The notes under the pieces were generated by a model. That model was not told the origin of the DNA and ran no database searches. It saw nothing but the letters and a program-made list of their open reading frames with translations. This document shows positions 9,630-17,510 of a stretch of 54,458 nucleotides of DNA, in pieces. A program made the translations under genes and the position numbers. The DNA comes from Pseudoxanthomonas broegbernensis (GTDB lineage: Bacteria; Pseudomonadota; Gammaproteobacteria; Xanthomonadales; Xanthomonadaceae), in NCBI RefSeq assembly GCF_014202435.1, contig NZ_JACHGU010000010.1, positions 1-54,458 on the forward strand. The letters run 5' to 3'. Position 1 is the stretch's first letter; the number at the start of each line of letters is the position of its first letter.

Positions 9630-10483
9630 TCGAGCTGCGCGACATCACCTACGTGCGCCTGGGCACCCGCGACCTGGAGGGCGCCACCCGCTACGCCACC
9701 CAGATCCTCGGCCTGGAGGTGGCCGAGCGCAGCGGCCAGGCGGTGTACTTCCGCTCCGACGCGCGCGAGCACACCCTGTGCTACTTCGACGGCGACCCGG
9801 CCGACCACGTGGCCGCGTTCGAGGTGGCCAGCCGCGCCGAGCTGGACGCGGCGGCGGCCGAGCTGGAGCGCATCGGCCACCCGGTGCACGCCGGCACCCG
9901 CGCCGAGTGCGAGCAGCGCAAGGTGCGCGACTTCATCGCCTTCCACGACCCCACCGGCAACCGCATCGAGCTGGTGTGGCGGCCGCAGATGAGCGGCAGG
10001 CGCTTCCACGGCACCCGCGACGCCGGCATCACCGGCTTCAGCCACATCGGCCTGTGCACCACCGACGCCGCGCGCGACGAGGCGTTCTGGACCCGGGTGT
10101 GCAACGCCCGGGTGAGCGACCACATCGGCGAGGCGCCGCTGCTGCGCATCGGCAAGGTGCACCACACGCTGGCCCTGTTCCCGACCGACCGCAAGGGCAT
10201 CCAGCACGTCAACCACCAGATGGCCAGCACCGACGACATCCAGCGCGCGTACAACTTCATCCGCGAGCGCAACGTGCCGGTGGTGTTCGGGCCGGGCAAG
10301 CACCCCACTTCCTCGGCGCGCTTCCTGTACTTCGAAGGGCCCGACGGCATGGTCTACGAGTATTCCTCGGGCGTGTGCGAGATCGACGACGAGGCCGCCT
10401 GGCGCAACCGCCAGTTCGAGGCCGCCCCGCGCGGCTTCTGCGAGTGGGGCGCCACGCCGGACATCAAGGAATTCAAGGCGTGA
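9626..10483 (+). CDS. Type I extradiol ring-cleavage dioxygenase (VOC family)
   Basis: A 285-residue two-domain VOC protein with the complete 2-His-1-Glu iron triad in the C-terminal half: H140 in GFSHIGL, H197 in HVNHQM and E245 in MVYEYSSG. Spacing resembles 2,3-dihydroxybiphenyl dioxygenase (H146, H210, E260). Such enzymes open catechol-type rings next to the hydroxyl pair using Fe(II) and O2. A substrate carrying a ring carboxylate, such as 2,3-dihydroxybenzoate, would fit the neighbouring decarboxylase-like gene and the downstream 2-hydroxymuconate semialdehyde pathway, but this is inference. It overlaps both neighbours by 4 nt (ATGA and GTGA). Confidence 0.87.
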   Translation: MIELRDITYVRLGTRDLEGATRYATQILGLEVAERSGQAVYFRSDAREHTLCYFDGDPADHVAAFEVASRAELDAAAAELERIGHPVHAGTRAECEQRKVRDFIAFHDPTGNRIELVWRPQMSGRRFHGTRDAGITGFSHIGLCTTDAARDEAFWTRVCNARVSDHIGEAPLLRIGKVHHTLALFPTDRKGIQHVNHQMASTDDIQRAYNFIRERNVPVVFGPGKHPTSSARFLYFEGPDGMVYEYSSGVCEIDDEAAWRNRQFEAAPRGFCEWGATPDIKEFKA

Positions 10484-11166
10484 GCACGGACCTGGAGGCG
10501 CTGGCCCGCACCGTGCGGGTGGCCGCGCGCGCGCTGGGCCGGGCCGGGCTGGTGCACGCCTACGGGCATTGCAGCGCGCGGATCGACGCGGCTTCCTTCC
10601 TGGTCGCCCCCTCGCGCCCGCTGGGCCTGGTGCAGCCGGGCCAGGCGTGCAGCGTGGTGCCGCTGGACGGCCCGCTGCCCGAGGGCGTGCTGCCGGAAGT
10701 GCGCATCCACCGCGAGATCTACCGCCGCCGGCCCGACGTGGGCGGCGTGGCCCGCGTGCAGGCGCCCAAGACCATGAGCCTGAGCGTGCTCGGCCTGACC
10801 CCGGTGGCGCGGCACGGCTTCGGCGCGTACTTCCACCCGCGCCCGCCGTTGTGGGACGAGCCGCTGCTGCTGCGCTCGGACCCGCAGGCGCGGCAACTGG
10901 CCGAGCAATTGGGCCAGGCGCGCGCCATCGTGATGCGCGGCAACGGCGCGGTGACCGCGGGCGAATCGCTGCAGGCGGCGGTGGTCCTGGCCTGGTACCT
11001 GGAGGACGCCGCGCGGGTGGAACTGGACTGCCTGGCCGCCGGCCCGCACACCCTGCCGACCTGTTTCACCGACGAGCAATCGGCGGTACGCGCCACCTGG
11101 AACGGGCGCCTGCTCGAACGCATGTGGGACTACCTCACCGCGGGCGATCCGGAGACCAGCGGCTGA
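10480..11166 (+). CDS. Class II aldolase/adducin-fold protein without zinc ligands
   Basis: A 228-residue class II aldolase/adducin-fold protein starting at GTG 10480, overlapping the dioxygenase stop by 4 nt. Relatives in aromatic pathways (CmtD of p-cumate, 3,4-dihydroxyphthalate decarboxylase) decarboxylate carboxylated ring or ring-cleavage products, which would fit here as 3-carboxy-2-hydroxymuconate semialdehyde decarboxylase. However, the three zinc histidines of the fold are replaced: R92 and Q94 in VARVQAPKT where HxH is expected, and N155 in MRGNGAVT where HG is expected. E73 (PEVRIHREIY) is retained. It may use another mechanism or be an accessory protein. The fold is confident, the reaction is not. 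Confidence 0.75.
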   Translation: MSTDLEALARTVRVAARALGRAGLVHAYGHCSARIDAASFLVAPSRPLGLVQPGQACSVVPLDGPLPEGVLPEVRIHREIYRRRPDVGGVARVQAPKTMSLSVLGLTPVARHGFGAYFHPRPPLWDEPLLLRSDPQARQLAEQLGQARAIVMRGNGAVTAGESLQAAVVLAWYLEDAARVELDCLAAGPHTLPTCFTDEQSAVRATWNGRLLERMWDYLTAGDPETSG

Positions 11167-11209
11167 GGCTGGACCTGAATTTCCCTCCACTCCTTCCACG
11201 GGAACCGAA

Positions 11210-11848
11210 ATGAAGAAGCTGTTGACCCTGTCGCTGCTGGCGACCCTGGGCCTGGCCGGCCACGCCAGCGCCTCCGACACCTGTGCCTCGGCCGACGACG
11301 CCAAGGTGGTGCAGCACTACTACGCCAAGGTGCGCCCGGGCGCGCCGCCGCCGCCGGTGGGCCGCCTGTTCCGCATCCCGGAAGCCACCGTGGTCAGCGC
11401 GCTGGCGGCCGACCAGGCCTACGGCATCCGCTCCAACCGCTTGTTCTTCGAGCAGGTGTGGAAGTCCATCGACGCATGGGGCAAGGACACCCGGATCGGC
11501 CTGGTGTTCACCTCCGGCGGCATGCACGCCTGGAACTTCCCCGGCACCGTGCCGCAGACCCAGGCCAGCTCCTCGCAGATCTGGTACGACATGTACGCCG
11601 ACGACGGTGCCGGCGTGCACGGCCACATCACCCCGCAGGAGGTGGACCAGATCTGGGCGCTGCAACTGCCGACCACCGACCCGGGCAAGTTCACCCGCAT
11701 CCTGTCCTTCTACGGCAAGGACGGGCACCTGATCGTGGGCCTGTACGTGTCCGAGGGCGTGAAGGACTTCGACCCGCGCGCGGTGGCCGGCTTCGAGAAG
11801 ACCCGCGAGCTGCTCAAGACCCAGCCGCGGATCTGCAGCCGCGACTGA
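11210..11848 (+). CDS. Secreted ChuX/HutX-like haem-utilisation family protein
   Basis: A 212-residue protein with a clear signal peptide (KKLLTLSLLATLGLAGHASA) followed by a ChuX/HutX-like domain. Matching features are IPEATVVSAL near the start, FEQVWKSIDAWGKDTRIG, VHGHITPQEVDQIWAL and ILSFYGKDGHLIVGLYVSE. Known ChuX/HutX proteins are cytoplasmic haem-binding carriers; here the export signal implies a periplasmic form. Two cysteines (in DTCASAD and RICSRD) could form a disulfide. It is the last gene of the operon, 43 nt after the aldolase-like gene. A role in binding haem, iron chelate or a catechol compound is possible; the sequence does not decide. The family assignment rests on my reading of motifs. 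Confidence 0.65.
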   Translation: MKKLLTLSLLATLGLAGHASASDTCASADDAKVVQHYYAKVRPGAPPPPVGRLFRIPEATVVSALAADQAYGIRSNRLFFEQVWKSIDAWGKDTRIGLVFTSGGMHAWNFPGTVPQTQASSSQIWYDMYADDGAGVHGHITPQEVDQIWALQLPTTDPGKFTRILSFYGKDGHLIVGLYVSEGVKDFDPRAVAGFEKTRELLKTQPRICSRD

Positions 11849-11854
11849 GCGTGG

Positions 11855-11881
11855 CGGCGCCGGCGTCCAAGGCCGGCGCCG
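11855..11881. terminator. Hairpin between convergent operons
   Basis: A perfect 10-bp stem (11855-11864 with 11872-11881) and a 7-nt loop lies between the convergent ChuX-like gene and gcvT. No U-tract follows on either strand, so it could be an intrinsic-like or Rho-assisted bidirectional terminator. Confidence 0.5.
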
Positions 11882-11883
11882 TC

Positions 11884-13005
11884 TCAGTCCCGGTGGTAGC
11901 GGTGCGGCACGAACGGGGTACGGGCCACGCGCAGCGGTACTGGCCGGCCACGCACCAGGGCCTGCACCGGCGCATCGACCTTGGCCAGGGCCGCGTCCAG
12001 GTAGCCCATCGCCACCGGCGCGCCCAGGGTGGGCGCGAAGCCGCCGCTGCTGATGCGCCCGACCGCCTGTCCGTCCGCATCCACCAGCCCGGCACCCTCG
12101 CGCACCGGCATCCGGTCCTCGACGAGGAAGCCGACGCGCCTGCGGGCCACGCCCTCGTCCTGCTGCGCCTGGAGGCGGGCGGCACCCGGATAGCCGCCGG
12201 GACGCGCACCGCCGATGCGACGGCTGCGCGAGATCGCCCAGCCCAGCCCGGCCTCGATCGCCGTGGTGCGGGCGTCCATGTCGTGGCCGTACAGGCACAG
12301 GCCGGCTTCCAGGCGCAGCGAATCGCGCGCGCCCAGGCCCACCGGCCGGACCTCCGGCTGCGTCAGCAGGGCACGGGCCAGGGGCCCGGCAGCCGCCGCC
12401 GGGACCGATATCTCGTAGCCGTCCTCGCCGGTATAGCCGGAGCGGCTGACCTGGCACGGGTTGCCAAGCAGATCGGCCCGGGTCCACTGCATGAAGGCCA
12501 TCGTCGCCAGCGACGGTGCCAGCCGTGCCAGCACGGTGGCCGCGGACGGCCCCTGCAGCGCCAGCAGGGCGCGCTCCTGGAACAGCGGCTCGATCCTGCA
12601 GCGGTCACCGATACGCTGCCTCAGGTGGGCCAGGTCGGCGTGCTTGCGGGCGGCGTTGACCACCAGCAGCAGGGACCGGCCGGTGTTGGCCACCATCAGG
12701 TCGTCGAGGATGCCGCCATCGTCGCCGGTGAACAGCCCGTAGCGCTGCCGGCCCGGTGCCAGGCCGACGATGTCCGCCGGCACGAGCGTCTCCAGCGCGC
12801 GGGCGGCATCGGGCCCGTGCAGGAGGATCTGGCCCATGTGGGAGACATCGAACAGGCCGGCGGCGCTGCGGGTGTGCAGGTGCTCCTTGAGCACGCCGGC
12901 GGGATAGTGGACCGGCATTTCGTAGCCGGCAAAGGACACCATGCGCGCGCCCCGTTCCAGGTGCAGGTCGTACAGGGGCGTGCGTCGGAGGGAGGGGTCG
13001 CTCAC
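11884..13005 (-). CDS. gcvT: Glycine cleavage system aminomethyltransferase (T protein)
   Basis: A 373-residue T protein starting at GTG 13005 with GGAGA about 6 nt upstream. Family signatures are [63 protein letters not shown] and [18 protein letters not shown]. It transfers the aminomethyl carbon from the H-protein lipoyl arm to tetrahydrofolate, releasing ammonia. It is the last gene of a kbl-tdh-gcvH-gcvT operon. The P and L proteins are not in this window, so the full system must use proteins encoded elsewhere. This copy may be a dedicated paralogue. Confidence 0.94.
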   Translation of the reverse strand: MSDPSLRRTPLYDLHLERGARMVSFAGYEMPVHYPAGVLKEHLHTRSAAGLFDVSHMGQILLHGPDAARALETLVPADIVGLAPGRQRYGLFTGDDGGILDDLMVANTGRSLLLVVNAARKHADLAHLRQRIGDRCRIEPLFQERALLALQGPSAATVLARLAPSLATMAFMQWTRADLLGNPCQVSRSGYTGEDGYEISVPAAAAGPLARALLTQPEVRPVGLGARDSLRLEAGLCLYGHDMDARTTAIEAGLGWAISRSRRIGGARPGGYPGAARLQAQQDEGVARRRVGFLVEDRMPVREGAGLVDADGQAVGRISSGGFAPTLGAPVAMGYLDAALAKVDAPVQALVRGRPVPLRVARTPFVPHRYHRD

Positions 13006-13043
13006 GGCGGTTCTCCGGGAATGGGCAGGGGGATGTCGCGCGG

Positions 13044-13424
13044 TCAGGCGCCGAGGCCCTGGAGCATCCGCGCGTAGGCGGCCGCGTCCAGCAGGGACGC
13101 CCACGGTCCGGCGTCGTCGGCGCGGATGCGGAAGCACCAGCCCTCGCCCAGCGCGTCCTCGTTGAGCAGGCCGGGCCGCCCGTCCAGGGCCGCGTTGACC
13201 TCCACCACCTCGCCGTCCAGCGGCATGAGGACGTTGCCGGCGGCCTTCACCGACTCCACCACCGCCACCTCCGCCCCATGCGCGTAGCGGCCGGGCCCGG
13301 GCAACTGCACGTAGACCACGTCGCCCAATGCCTGCGCCGCATACGGGGTGATGCCGACGGTCAGCAGGCCGTCGTCTTCCAGGCGGAGCCATTCGTGTTC
13401 GCGGGTGTAGTGCAGTTCGCTCAT
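13044..13424 (-). CDS. gcvH: Glycine cleavage system H protein
   Basis: A 126-residue lipoyl carrier with YTREHEWLRLEDDG at the N-terminus, GDVVYVQLP, and the lipoylation lysine K60 in VESVKAAGNV. Length is typical (about 125-130). It shuttles the aminomethyl group between the P, T and L proteins. It lies 38 nt upstream of gcvT and 44 nt downstream of tdh in the same direction. The linkage to tdh and kbl indicates a glycine-from-threonine pathway rather than housekeeping gcv, though a housekeeping role cannot be excluded. Confidence 0.95.
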   Translation of the reverse strand: MSELHYTREHEWLRLEDDGLLTVGITPYAAQALGDVVYVQLPGPGRYAHGAEVAVVESVKAAGNVLMPLDGEVVEVNAALDGRPGLLNEDALGEGWCFRIRADDAGPWASLLDAAAYARMLQGLGA

Positions 13425-13468
13425 CGGTGTGTCCGTTCCGGGATAGCGGGGGCGTGGTACGAAGGAAC

Positions 13469-14427
13469 TCAGGCCGCGGCGCCGGCCGGCCCTTCGCGCG
13501 GCGCGGCCAGATGGGCGAGCATGTCCCCGACCATGGCGTCCAGGTCGTAGCGCGGTGCCCAGCCCCAGTCGGCCCGGGCCTGCGAATCGTCCAGCGAGCG
13601 CGGCCAGGTGCGCGCGATCGCCTGGCGGAAGTCCGGCGCGTAGTCGATCCGGAAGCCGGGCACGCGCTCGGCGATGGCCGCGGCGATCTGCGCGGGCGTG
13701 AAGCTGATCCCGGCCAGGTTGTAGCTGCCGCGCTCGGCGATCGCCTCGGCCGGAGCTTCCATCAGCTCGATCGTGGCCCGCAGCGCATCGGGCATGTACA
13801 TCATCGGCAGCGCCTGGTCCGCTTCCAGGAAGCAGGTGTAGTGCCGGTCGCGCAGCGCGGCGTGGAAGACCTCCACCGCGTAGTCGGTGGTGCCCCCGCC
13901 GGGCGGGGTCTTCCAACTGACCAGCCCCGGGTAGCGCAGGCTGCGCACGTCCACGCCGTGGTTGGCGTGGTACCAGCGGCACCAGCCCTCGCCGGCCAGC
14001 TTGGAGATGCCATAGACGGTGCCGGGCTCCATCACCGTCCGCTGCGGGGTCCGGTCCTGCGGCGTGGACGGGCCGAAGGCGGCGATCGAGCTGGGCCAGA
14101 ACACCCGCTCTAGGGCATGCGTCCGCGCGACCTCGAGCACGTTGAGCAGTCCGGCCATGTTGAGGTTCCAGGCCCACATCGGCTTCGTCTCGCCGGTGGC
14201 CGACAGCGCGGCGGCCAGTTGGTAGATGCGGGTGATGCGGTGGCGCTCGACGATCCGGCGCAGCGCCTGCGCATCGGTGACGTCCAGGACCTCGTGGACC
14301 CGCCCAGGCCCCCGGCCCCGCGGGGCCAGGTCGCTGGTGATCACGGCGTCGGCGCCGTGGCGCCGCGCCAGGGCGTCGGCCAGCTCGGTGCCGATCTGGC
14401 CGTTGGCGCCGGTGATGAGGATGCGGG

Positions 14428-14431
<4 letters not shown>
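13469..14431 (-). CDS. tdh: L-threonine 3-dehydrogenase, extended SDR (epimerase-like) type
   Basis: A 320-residue NAD-dependent protein with the Rossmann motif TGANGQIG (residues 7-14) and active-site residues S114/S115 in FWPSSIAAFGP and Y140/K144 in VYGISK. The GVDVRSLRYPGLVSW and GTTDYAVEVFH stretches are typical of bacterial SDR-type threonine dehydrogenases, which oxidise L-threonine to 2-amino-3-oxobutyrate. Its start overlaps the kbl stop by 4 nt (ATGA). Kbl uses exactly its product, which secures the assignment over other sugar-nucleotide epimerases. Confidence 0.9.
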
Positions 14432-15624
<1,193 letters not shown>

Positions 15625-15669
15625 GGTGGTCCGGCCGGGGGGATCTGTGGCAGGCTTGCCGTGCGTCAC

Positions 15670-15695
15670 ATCGAATTGTGTTCGATATATCGAAC
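15670..15695. promoter_or_regulatory. Palindromic operator between kbl and the XRE-cupin gene
   Basis: A perfect 16-bp palindrome GTTCGATATATCGAAC (15680-15695) is preceded by another ATCGAA half-site at 15670-15675, giving three alternating half-sites. It lies in the 85-bp divergent promoter region, 14 bp before the GTG of the XRE-cupin regulator. It is the likely binding site of that regulator, controlling itself and the threonine/glycine operon. Confidence 0.65.
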
Positions 15696-15709
15696 TAAGG
15701 TCCAGTATC

Positions 15710-16303
15710 GTGAATAAGATCGCAGCGGTCAACAGCCCGGCCGGCGAACCGCCGTGCGTCGGCGCCACCCTGCAGTCCCTGCGGCGGGCCCGGGGCCTGT
15801 CCCTGGACGAGCTTTCGCGCAGGGCCGGGGTGTCCAAGTCGATGCTTTCCCAGATCGAGCGCAACCAGACCAACCCCACGGTCGCGGTGGTATGGAGGCT
15901 GGCCAATGCGCTGGGCGTGTCCATCGGCGAGCTGCTGGACGGCGGACGCCCCGCCGAGCCGTCGCTCAGCGTGCTGCCGGCCCACGCCACTCCCACCCTC
16001 AGGAGCCCGGACGGGCGCTGCGAGCTGCGCATCCTCGGCCCGATCGATCTGGCCGGGCAGTACGAGTGGTACGAGCTGCACGTCCAGCCGGGCGGCGTCC
16101 TGGAGTCGCAGCCGCACGAGCCGGGAGCGCGCGAGCACCTGACCGTGCTGTCGGGCAGCCTGGAGGTGGAATCCGGCGGGGAGCGCGCGCGCGCGCGGCA
16201 GGGCGAGACCGTGCGCTATGCGGTGGACGTGCCCCACGCGATCCGCAACGGCGCCAAGTCGCACGCCACGGCCATGCTGGTGGTCGCCTACGGGCGGGGC
16301 TGA
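15710..16303 (+). CDS. XRE-family transcriptional regulator with cupin sensor domain
   Basis: A 197-residue regulator starting at GTG 15710. Residues about 15-75 form the helix-turn-helix domain (LQSLRRARGLSLDELSRRAGVSKSMLSQIERN, split here into its known helices). Residues about 115-190 form a cupin with PGGVLESQPHEPGAREHL and a terminal HAIRNGAK. Proteins of this architecture repress or activate adjacent catabolic genes in response to a small ligand bound by the cupin. The gene is divergent from kbl, so it probably senses threonine, glycine or a related metabolite (inference). Confidence 0.9.
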   Translation: MNKIAAVNSPAGEPPCVGATLQSLRRARGLSLDELSRRAGVSKSMLSQIERNQTNPTVAVVWRLANALGVSIGELLDGGRPAEPSLSVLPAHATPTLRSPDGRCELRILGPIDLAGQYEWYELHVQPGGVLESQPHEPGAREHLTVLSGSLEVESGGERARARQGETVRYAVDVPHAIRNGAKSHATAMLVVAYGRG

Positions 16304-16316
16304 GCGCTACGCTCAG
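16300..16316. terminator. Compact hairpin made of two convergent stop regions
   Basis: CTGAGCG (16300-16306), a CTA loop and CGCTCAG (16310-16316) form a perfect 7-bp stem. It contains the TGA of the XRE-cupin gene and, on the other strand, the TGA of the AraC gene. It may act as a minimal bidirectional terminator; no U-tract is evident. Confidence 0.45.
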
Positions 16317-17347
16317 TAGCCGTGCCGCGCCTGGCGCGGGGTGACGCCGAACAGGCGCTTGAACGCGGTGGCGAAGTTGGCCGCGCTGGTGTACCCGGCG
16401 ATCGCCGCGGCCCGCTCCACGTCGACCCTGTCCCGGCTCAGGGCGGCATGCGCCAGGTGCAGCCGACGCTGGCGCTGGTATTCGAAGATCGTGGTGCCGG
16501 CATGGCCGCGGAAGGCGCGCTGCAGGCTGGTCGGATTGCTGCCCACGTGGCGGGCGATGCGCTGCAGCGACCAGTCGTCGGCCACGCGGCTGTCGAGCAG
16601 CTCGACCAGGCGATCCATCCGCTGGCGCTCGCGCGGGTTCTGGCGTGGCGGCGGCCGGGTGCCGGCGATCATCCCCAAGGCCTCGACCACGATCTCCAGG
16701 CAGTGGGACTGCATCCACAGCGCCTGCAGGGCGGGCACCATCGGGGGAGGAGCGAGGATCCGCTCGGCGGCGGCGAGCACCCGGGGCGAGGGGATCCACT
16801 CGTGTTCGGACAGGTGCTGGCGCTTGAAACGCTCCAGCCCCCGGTACTCCTCCAGGCAGTCGAAACCCCCGGCCTCCAGCCACTCCCGCTTGAGGGTGAT
16901 GGAGACCTTCCTTTCCTCGCGGCCGTTCCGCCATTGGCGATGGAACATGTCCGGCTCGGCCAGCGACACCAGCGCGCCGCGGTTGCGCGCGCCGGGCCGG
17001 GCCTGCGGTCCCAGGTGGTAGCGCCGGGTGCCGAAGGAGAACTGCGAGGCGCCGCCCACCAGCATGCTGAGCTTGATCCCCGGGTGCTGCATGACCTGGG
17101 TGTCCAGGTCCTTCAGGTCGCGCACCTGGGCGCAATGCAGCACCAGCCCGGGCTGCAACTCCTTCAGGAAGAACATGTGCCCTTCCAGCAGCGGCTCGGC
17201 ATCGTCCAGGCGCTTGCTGAAGCGGAAGACGTCGCCGACCAGGTCGATGCCATGGGCCAGGTCGGCGTAAGTGAACACCCTGGGCGCGGCGGCCGCCCCG
17301 GATTGATGTTCCAGCAAAGATTTTTCTGTCGCCGGCACAGTTTTCAT
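16313..17347 (-). CDS. AraC-family transcriptional regulator (PchR-like)
   Basis: A 344-residue protein with a C-terminal AraC double helix-turn-helix: VADDWSLQRIARHVGSNPTS (residues about 255-275) and ERAAAIAGYTSAANFATAFKR near the end, followed by FGVTPRQARHGY. The roughly 230-residue N-terminal sensor domain lacks an obvious cupin signature and resembles the PchR type that senses ferric siderophore, though that is a judgement of layout rather than a proven match. The ATG at 17347 gives the usual length; a TTG at 17392 is possible. It is divergent from the first TonB receptor gene with a palindromic TTTCGAAA site between, so it probably controls that receptor/esterase operon. Confidence 0.85.
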   Translation of the reverse strand: MKTVPATEKSLLEHQSGAAAAPRVFTYADLAHGIDLVGDVFRFSKRLDDAEPLLEGHMFFLKELQPGLVLHCAQVRDLKDLDTQVMQHPGIKLSMLVGGASQFSFGTRRYHLGPQARPGARNRGALVSLAEPDMFHRQWRNGREERKVSITLKREWLEAGGFDCLEEYRGLERFKRQHLSEHEWIPSPRVLAAAERILAPPPMVPALQALWMQSHCLEIVVEALGMIAGTRPPPRQNPRERQRMDRLVELLDSRVADDWSLQRIARHVGSNPTSLQRAFRGHAGTTIFEYQRQRRLHLAHAALSRDRVDVERAAAIAGYTSAANFATAFKRLFGVTPRQARHGY

Positions 17348-17368
17348 GGAGGGCAACCTGGAATACTG

Positions 17369-17382
17369 GAATTTCGAAATTC
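17369..17382. promoter_or_regulatory. Palindromic operator GAATTTCGAAATTC
   Basis: A perfect 14-bp palindrome lies 21 bp upstream of the AraC gene start and about 130 bp before the TonB receptor ATG. It matches 13 of 14 bases of a site in front of the GntR gene (32844-32857) and contains the TCGAAATT element found upstream of dmpC and the M20 operon. Confidence 0.6.
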
Positions 17383-17510
17383 GGGTCTTCAATAGCGAGG
17401 GCCCGGGGCCAAGTCAAGGTCGATCGTGGGCCGGGAGGCCGTGCCGTTCAATGGCCGGCCGTCTCGACCCTTCCAGTCACCAGTTTCGGATGCATGAGGG
17501 GACAGTGCGG

